Shown here: positions 58,430-64,000 of the stretch, in pieces
Numbering within the stretch: position 1 is the stretch's first letter
Layout of the letters: the number at the start of each line of letters is the position of its first letter
Assembly (NCBI RefSeq): GCF_026210795.1
Contig: NC_089440.1
Location: 4,030,001-4,094,000, forward strand
Direction of reading: 5' to 3'
Length of the DNA: 64,000 nt
Source: Rhizophagus irregularis
Lineage: Eukaryota; Glomeromycota; Glomeromycetes; Glomerales; Glomeraceae
The notes under the pieces: generated by a model
The model's input: the letters and a program-made list of their open reading frames with translations, nothing else
Databases searched by the model: none
What the model was told of the DNA's origin: nothing
Position numbers and translations under genes: made by a program

Positions 58430-58880
58430 TGATTAATCAGTGATTACCAATTGCACATTCTATTAACATTCCACTAACACTACTAACATTACTAACTACT
58501 AACACTCTACTAACACTCTACTATCATTCTACTAACACTCTACTATCATTCTACTATCATTCTACTATCATTCTACTAACATCATACTAACACTTTACTA
58601 ACATTCTACTCTTACTTGTTATTTATTTTAGTAATACTCACCTATAACATCAACTATTTTCATCCATACAATATTCTTACAATATTCTTACAATACGTAA
58701 TGTTCCCTTTACTTAAATTAAAAATTTATTAATTAAAACAAAATTCATTTAATTCATTAATTCGTTAATTTAATAATTCATTAATTCAATTATTAATTCA
58801 TTAATTCATTAATTCAATTAATTCAATTAATTCAATAATTCATTTAATTCATTAATTCATTAATTCATTAAATTAATTCA
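58430..58880 (+). repeat. Microsatellite-like tracts
   Basis: At 58460-58615 a run of (ctactaacact/ctactatcatt) units of 11-12 bases; at 58745-58875 a run of attaattc/attaattcatt variants. Non-coding. Confidence 0.8.
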
Positions 58881-61645
58881 ATATAATAAATATAATATAA
58901 ATTAGAATAAATTAACCATATAGATAAAGTTGCATTACCCTTATGGCATATACTTAAAGATCCTCCGTTCAACAATATTGATCTTCGGTTTGGTGATGAT
59001 GCGATGATTACGGTGATTGCGATGATGCGAATGACGAATATGTTAAATACATTGTTTTATATTATATAACTATTATCCTTGTTTCCTAATTAAGTTTCCA
59101 TAAATTTTAATTTTCACGAGTTGACCGAGTCTGAACAATTCCTATCATGACTAGTCACATCATTCACATCATCATCATAACAATACGTCATCACAGTTTA
59201 TCTACGGAACAATTCGCGTGAAATAACTATTACGTATACAGTAATATTTCGCCCGCGGCAAATTTTTTACCTTAATAAAACAAGATTAAAGAATAATTAA
59301 CAATAATTTAATGAAAGTGGATCCTTATTTAGTAAGGAAGTACAAATATTACAATGATGATATGATATCATAATTTAAGTATTACGTACTTGACTTTTTT
59401 TTATCCTCATTTAATTTGAAAAAATTTTTTGCCAAATTTTTTGTTTTTCATAATAATAATTTAATTTATTTTTTATTTTTTTTTTTATTTTTTTTTATTT
59501 TGTTTTTTTATTATTTTTTCAAGTTTTTAAGGATTTAAAAATTTCTCACAGAATTCCGCCGATAGTAAACGCTTTTTTTTTAAAGGGCCAAAATTAAGAC
59601 AATTCAGGGTAGTTAGTAACACTAATAAATGATCGACATATTTTTTCTTTGTTGTGCTTGTGTAATAGTGTAATAGTACCCGTGAAACTTAATTTCACCT
59701 ATTTTGATATCATAGAGAAACATAATATTACGATCACTTTTATGAATTACTATATTCGAATATATTATGATGAATCAAAAAAAAAAAAAAATATTTTTTT
59801 TTCAAAAGAACCTTTTTTTACCTTTTTATTTAAAATGTTTAAGGGTATAACAACCTTGTGTTGTGACACATTCCCGTAACCTAATTAGAAAAGAAAAAAG
59901 ATTTACAAAGAGAATGACTTTTTATATATATATGATTGATTAAATATATTATTGAAATTTTCCAGAAATAAAATAGTAACAAAAAAAAATTTCTTATTGT
60001 ACCATTTTGTCATAATAATTAAATAAATATCATCATTTGTACTCATAAATGAGGTAATTTTTCTTTAGTAATTAATTTTTTATACTAAATGTGTATAAAT
60101 ACTTGAGACGTTTTTATGCGTTTTTTTTATGGTGAAAATTGGTGAAATTTAGAAAAAAAAATTTTAATCGCTTTTTTTTTTTTTTGTCATTATAATGTCA
60201 ATACTGTCATTATATGAATTGTGAATCAATGAGAAAAAAAAAAAATGGTTTCATTCATAATGATTAAAATTAATTTCCCCACTTTCTTGTGTAAGTTTTT
60301 CCGGAATTAATTATAAAAAAAAAGTTTAAAAATGAATGCAAATTGCAAGTTATAAAAAATATTACAATTGAATTTCGTCAATCTCATCGTGAATTCTGTA
60401 CATCGCAAATCAATGTTAATGATAAATTTTCGTACGTATCGTATCATGTAATTAACAGGTGATTGATCGTCCGATTCCACGTGATCGAAACTCTTGAATA
60501 TTCTAGAGATAATAATAATTATCTTTTAATATTTTTTAATCTAAATATCGTACGTTCCTTAATTTTCCGTATGAGTTTATATTTATAGGAGATGATTTTC
60601 TTTTTAACCATTTATAGTTTATGTAATTTAAAAAAAAACAAGGAAACTTTCTAAAAAAGAACAATCAAAGATGTCAAAGATTTTCTTTAGTCTAAAAAAT
60701 CTAACGAATTTCCAGAAATTGCAGACAAATTAGATCCATAAAAAAAATAACAAATGTGAGACGAAAATTGAGATTACTTCACGTGAAATATGATCTCAAA
60801 AAAATTTTCCCGCCAGTTTATCTAAATTTAAGAAAGAACGATAAACTTTTCACATTTTTAGAGTTACAATAATTAACATAAAATCATAAAATATACACCA
60901 AATAAGATTAAGATTCATCCAGTATAATCTTAAATAAGTAAGGATATGTTATATTTTGTGCATCGTAATAACAAAGTCAAGATTCTCTGAGTCAATAAAA
61001 TAATCGAAAATGTTATCGGGAATAAAATTGAACAGTTTCACAGGATTTCAAAGAGTTAATTGATGAAACTAATTAGAAATAATTCAAATTACAAATAATT
61101 TTACGTGTAAAGTTTTGTGCTCAATGTCAAACTTTGTAGTAAACTTTTTACATGAAATGACAAAATATTTTTTTATTTGTTTTTATTTTTATTTTATTTT
61201 TTTTATAATTTATAATTTATTTATTTATTTATTTTTTATTATTATTTATATTATTTTAAAAAATTCCTTTGTTTCCCAATGGATTCTTTGATCGCGATTC
61301 TTAATATATTTGGAAGATGTTCACCAATAATTAAATGGTTGAATAATTAAGTATTTTGGATTAACCAAAAATCTTAATTAAACGGAAAATATGCATGTAT
61401 TAAATTACATCATATTTGAGTTATCCCTTTTTGGGGAAAATGAGAAAAATGCGTGTCATCTTTTAAGATTAAAAAAAGTTGTTATTTAAAACCTTTAATA
61501 AAAAAAAAAATTTGGTGTTGTACTCTGAAAGGTTCCGTTTTACAATCAAAAACCTTATCTTTGTTCATTTGTAATCCAAACAATAAAAAATAAATAAATA
61601 AATATAAACCATTAAGGTCTTAAAATATAATAATAATAATAATAT

Positions 61646-61676
<31 letters not shown>

Positions 61677-62324
61677 ATAATTATTTAATTATTTTTAATT
61701 TAAAATAAATTTAACTAACATTGGTGAGGATGATCCAACATTCGGAAAAACTATGTTACACACACAGTTGTTACCGCAACAATTAAAACAATAAATTTAT
61801 ATTATATATTATTATGTTTTAAGAAATTCATAATAAAGTTATTTAAGTTAATTAAGGCGTACTTTATTATTTATTTACGGGTGGCTTCAAAAACAAAGAA
61901 ACATTTTTTTTTTCATTTTTTTCTGATTGGTCACTTAAAAGAACGGTTTTTGATAAAGTTTACAGAATCATATGCTTTATAAAAATATGTTTATAAAAAA
62001 AAGTTTTTTTATAAAAAAAAGTATGATATTAAACAAATATCTGGATTTGGATACAATCACTTGCGTATTTAAAACATATTTAGATGATTACACAAAACAT
62101 ATTAGAAAATTCTTTTTTTCCTAACTAAAAAGAGGAAGATTCAAAGTTTACAATAAAGAAATGATTTTAAAAGAAATGTTCCAAATGTGAAATCAGAATA
62201 ACTGGTTTTTGTGGTTTTTTGTCTATCAGTAATTTAACACAACAGGAATATTCTTTTACCAGTACTCGGGAATAACATTACCCAAATTGTTTAAATAATT
62301 TAATGTTTCGCAAGCGACGAGTAT
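58881..62324. other. AT-rich intergenic DNA, no gene supported
   Basis: No credible frame. Contains (TA)n at about 61650-61675 and several long A/T runs. Near 60480-60510 the string cacgtgatcgaaactcttga followed by atattctaga has a CACGTG E-box-like core and a GAA..TTC pairing that could be a stress-type site, but there is no nearby gene to relate it to. Confidence 0.45.
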
Positions 62325-62605
62325 TATGATAGTTTGATATTAGTTTAATATTAGTTTAATGATAGTTTGATATTAGTTTAATATTAGTTTAATATTAGTC
62401 TGGTATTAGTTTGATATTGTTTTGATATTAGTTTGATATTATTTGATATTGTTTTGATATTAGTTTAATATTTTATATATTCTTTAATACAGCAGTTGAT
62501 ACAGTATATTCTTTGATACAGTATATTCTTTGATACAGTATATTCTTTGATACAGTATATTCTTTGATATATTCTTTGGTATATTCTTTTATTCTTTAAT
62601 ACATC
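62325..62605 (+). repeat. Simple tandem repeats
   Basis: At 62325-62470 about a dozen copies of tagtttgatat/tagtttaatat (11 bases), then at 62490-62585 several copies of atacagtatattctttg (17 bases). Non-coding. Confidence 0.85.
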
Positions 62606-64000
62606 TATTCATGTCTATTTATTCTTTGATATATTTCAATACATCTATTCATATCTATTTATCTATTTATCTATTTATTCTTTGGATATTTTGCAAGCCA
62701 AAATATATCTATTCATTATATTATAATTTACCAGATTTAATTGATTTAATTGAATTTACAGAATTAACCGAAATTACAAATTATATTAAATTCTATGTAG
62801 AACGTATTTTTTAAAATGGATATTTATTTTTCGTTATTCCCTGTTTTTGGTTATTCGGGTAATACTAATAACGAGAATTTAATTATTAATTAATAATTTT
62901 TTTTGGTATAAAGAAAAAAAAAAAACTTGTTTTTCTCAAAAGATTATGCATGTAATCTTCTTTGGTTCACGCTGACAGAGAGAAAACAGGGCACAATCCA
63001 TTTTCATAATACCCGGTAAACTTTATAGAAAGAAAAAAAAAAATAGGGTTAAACTTTATAAAGATATATTTATTTAAATCATATGTTGAAAAAATATTTT
63101 CTTTGTATTAAAAATTTTAAAGTTTGAAAACAAATCCCGTTTTTTGGTTAGATTAAACAGATAAATTTTTTTTTTTTTTGGTGGCTTGGTACCTTGTAAT
63201 AATATATTGGATTAAGGTTCATTATTTCCTTGTTTTTCCTTGTGTAATTTAATCCTTCGATAATCCGATTTTTTTTTAAAAAAAAAAAGTTTCAGAATAA
63301 TATTACATAAGAATTTTTGTTATACTAAATTTTTTAGAATCTTGGTTTAAATTACTATAAATATATTCTGGTAAAACATTAAACCCAGCATTCGGCATCT
63401 TTAAAATTGTTGTAACACATTGCAAACATATTTGACAAACATATTTGAAAAAAAGATATGTATCACTTATAAGAACAAAGGTTTAAGAAAGAAAATGAAA
63501 AAAAAAATATTATTCTTTTTGTTTATTCTTTAATTATGTATCACTGAAAAATTTTATTGAAAAAATAAAAAATAATAAACCAAAAAGGTCAAAATATATA
63601 CCCGACTAGGCCCAAACTATGATTTTATCTGACTATCATCTAATCAATCAAAAATTGAAAAATTTGGCAATATGGCGGATTTGTCAAATAAACAATAATT
63701 TTTTTTGTGATATGTGAAAAAGGTTGGACATTTCATTTTTTTTTTTTTTAAATGTCGCATTTATTATATTATTATATTTGTTTTTTTTCTTGTCTTAAGT
63801 CCGAAAAAAAAAACCCTTAAGAACTTTATTTATTAAAAATAAATAAACAAAAAAAAAAATCTTTTTTATTTTATATATATATATATATATATATAATTTT
63901 TTTTCTTTCAATTTTTGTTATTATTTTTTATTTGTTTATTTATTTTTTTTTTAAAGTTCTATTGATATTACTTGTTTCAAACTTGTTTTTAAGATTTTTT
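62606..64000. other. AT-rich intergenic DNA to the window edge
   Basis: No gene supported. The frame 62611-62814 runs out of the simple repeat. There is a (TA)n at about 63875-63894. Confidence 0.5.

Noticed and set aside
1-64000. tRNA genes
   Set aside because: I looked for T-loop strings of the GGTTCGAATCC kind and found none with a matching acceptor stem; a covariance-model scan would be the real test.

Overview
The window looks like nuclear DNA of an arbuscular mycorrhizal fungus, most likely Rhizophagus irregularis or a close Glomeromycotina relative. The reasons are: very AT-rich DNA with long A/T runs; genes broken by many short introns (about 70-150 bases) with GT..AG ends; a TKL-type kinase whose catalytic loop reads HKDFHSGN and which has a Cys-x2-Cys pair N-terminal to the kinase domain, a style I associate with the expanded Rhizophagus kinase families; a Crinkler-type effector; and long gene-poor stretches full of repeats and gene relics. 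The species call is inference. I found no rRNA, tRNA or CRISPR array.

Layout. 1-2.7 kb: non-coding, with one copy of a roughly 1 kb dispersed repeat. 2.7-7.3 kb (-): seven-exon TRP-like cation channel, 1357 aa. 8.8-10.0 kb (+): six-exon dCTP deaminase, 174 aa, divergent from the channel. 10.6-11.2 kb: inverted copy of the first repeat. 11.9-13.6 kb (+): dead TKL kinase gene. 14.4-14.6 kb (-): a kinase relic. 15.3-16.6 kb: duplicated repeat and a minisatellite. 17.0-18.65 kb (-): Crinkler-type effector with a P-loop NTPase and a probable nuclease end. 20.1-22.0 kb (-): six-exon TKL kinase, intact, 479 aa. 23.9-26.9 kb (-): nine-exon TRAPPII subunit (Trs65/TRAPPC13 type), 720 aa, divergent from 28.4-30.3 kb (+): eight-exon seven-helix receptor, 444 aa. 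30.3-34.9 kb: tandem repeat and kinase scraps. 34.9-37.1 kb (-): BCS1-like AAA ATPase with a long charged tail. 37-51 kb: mostly transposon-like, foldback and relic DNA with one orphan gene at 43.3-44.0 kb. 51.6-53.7 kb (-): ten-exon DRG2/Rbg2 GTPase, 365 aa. 53.7-64 kb: AT-rich DNA with simple repeats and no gene I can support.

The exon models for the channel, deaminase, kinase, TRAPP subunit, receptor and GTPase were built by hand from splice signals. Each closes in frame from ATG to stop, and the protein reads smoothly across every junction, so I trust them more than the raw open frames. The genes do not form a pathway. The themes are housekeeping (DRG2, TRAPPII, BCS1-like), sensing and signalling (channel, receptor, kinase), nucleotide metabolism (deaminase) and host interaction (Crinkler). 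At least two and probably three further kinase remnants show this family expanding and decaying inside the window.

I did not find a clearly new biological system. The best leads are the dCTP deaminase gene in a eukaryote with a GC-AG intron, the Crinkler gene whose intron can be kept or removed without breaking the frame next to a nuclear localisation signal, and a 1.2 kb element with compound terminal inverted repeats at 41.6-42.8 kb.
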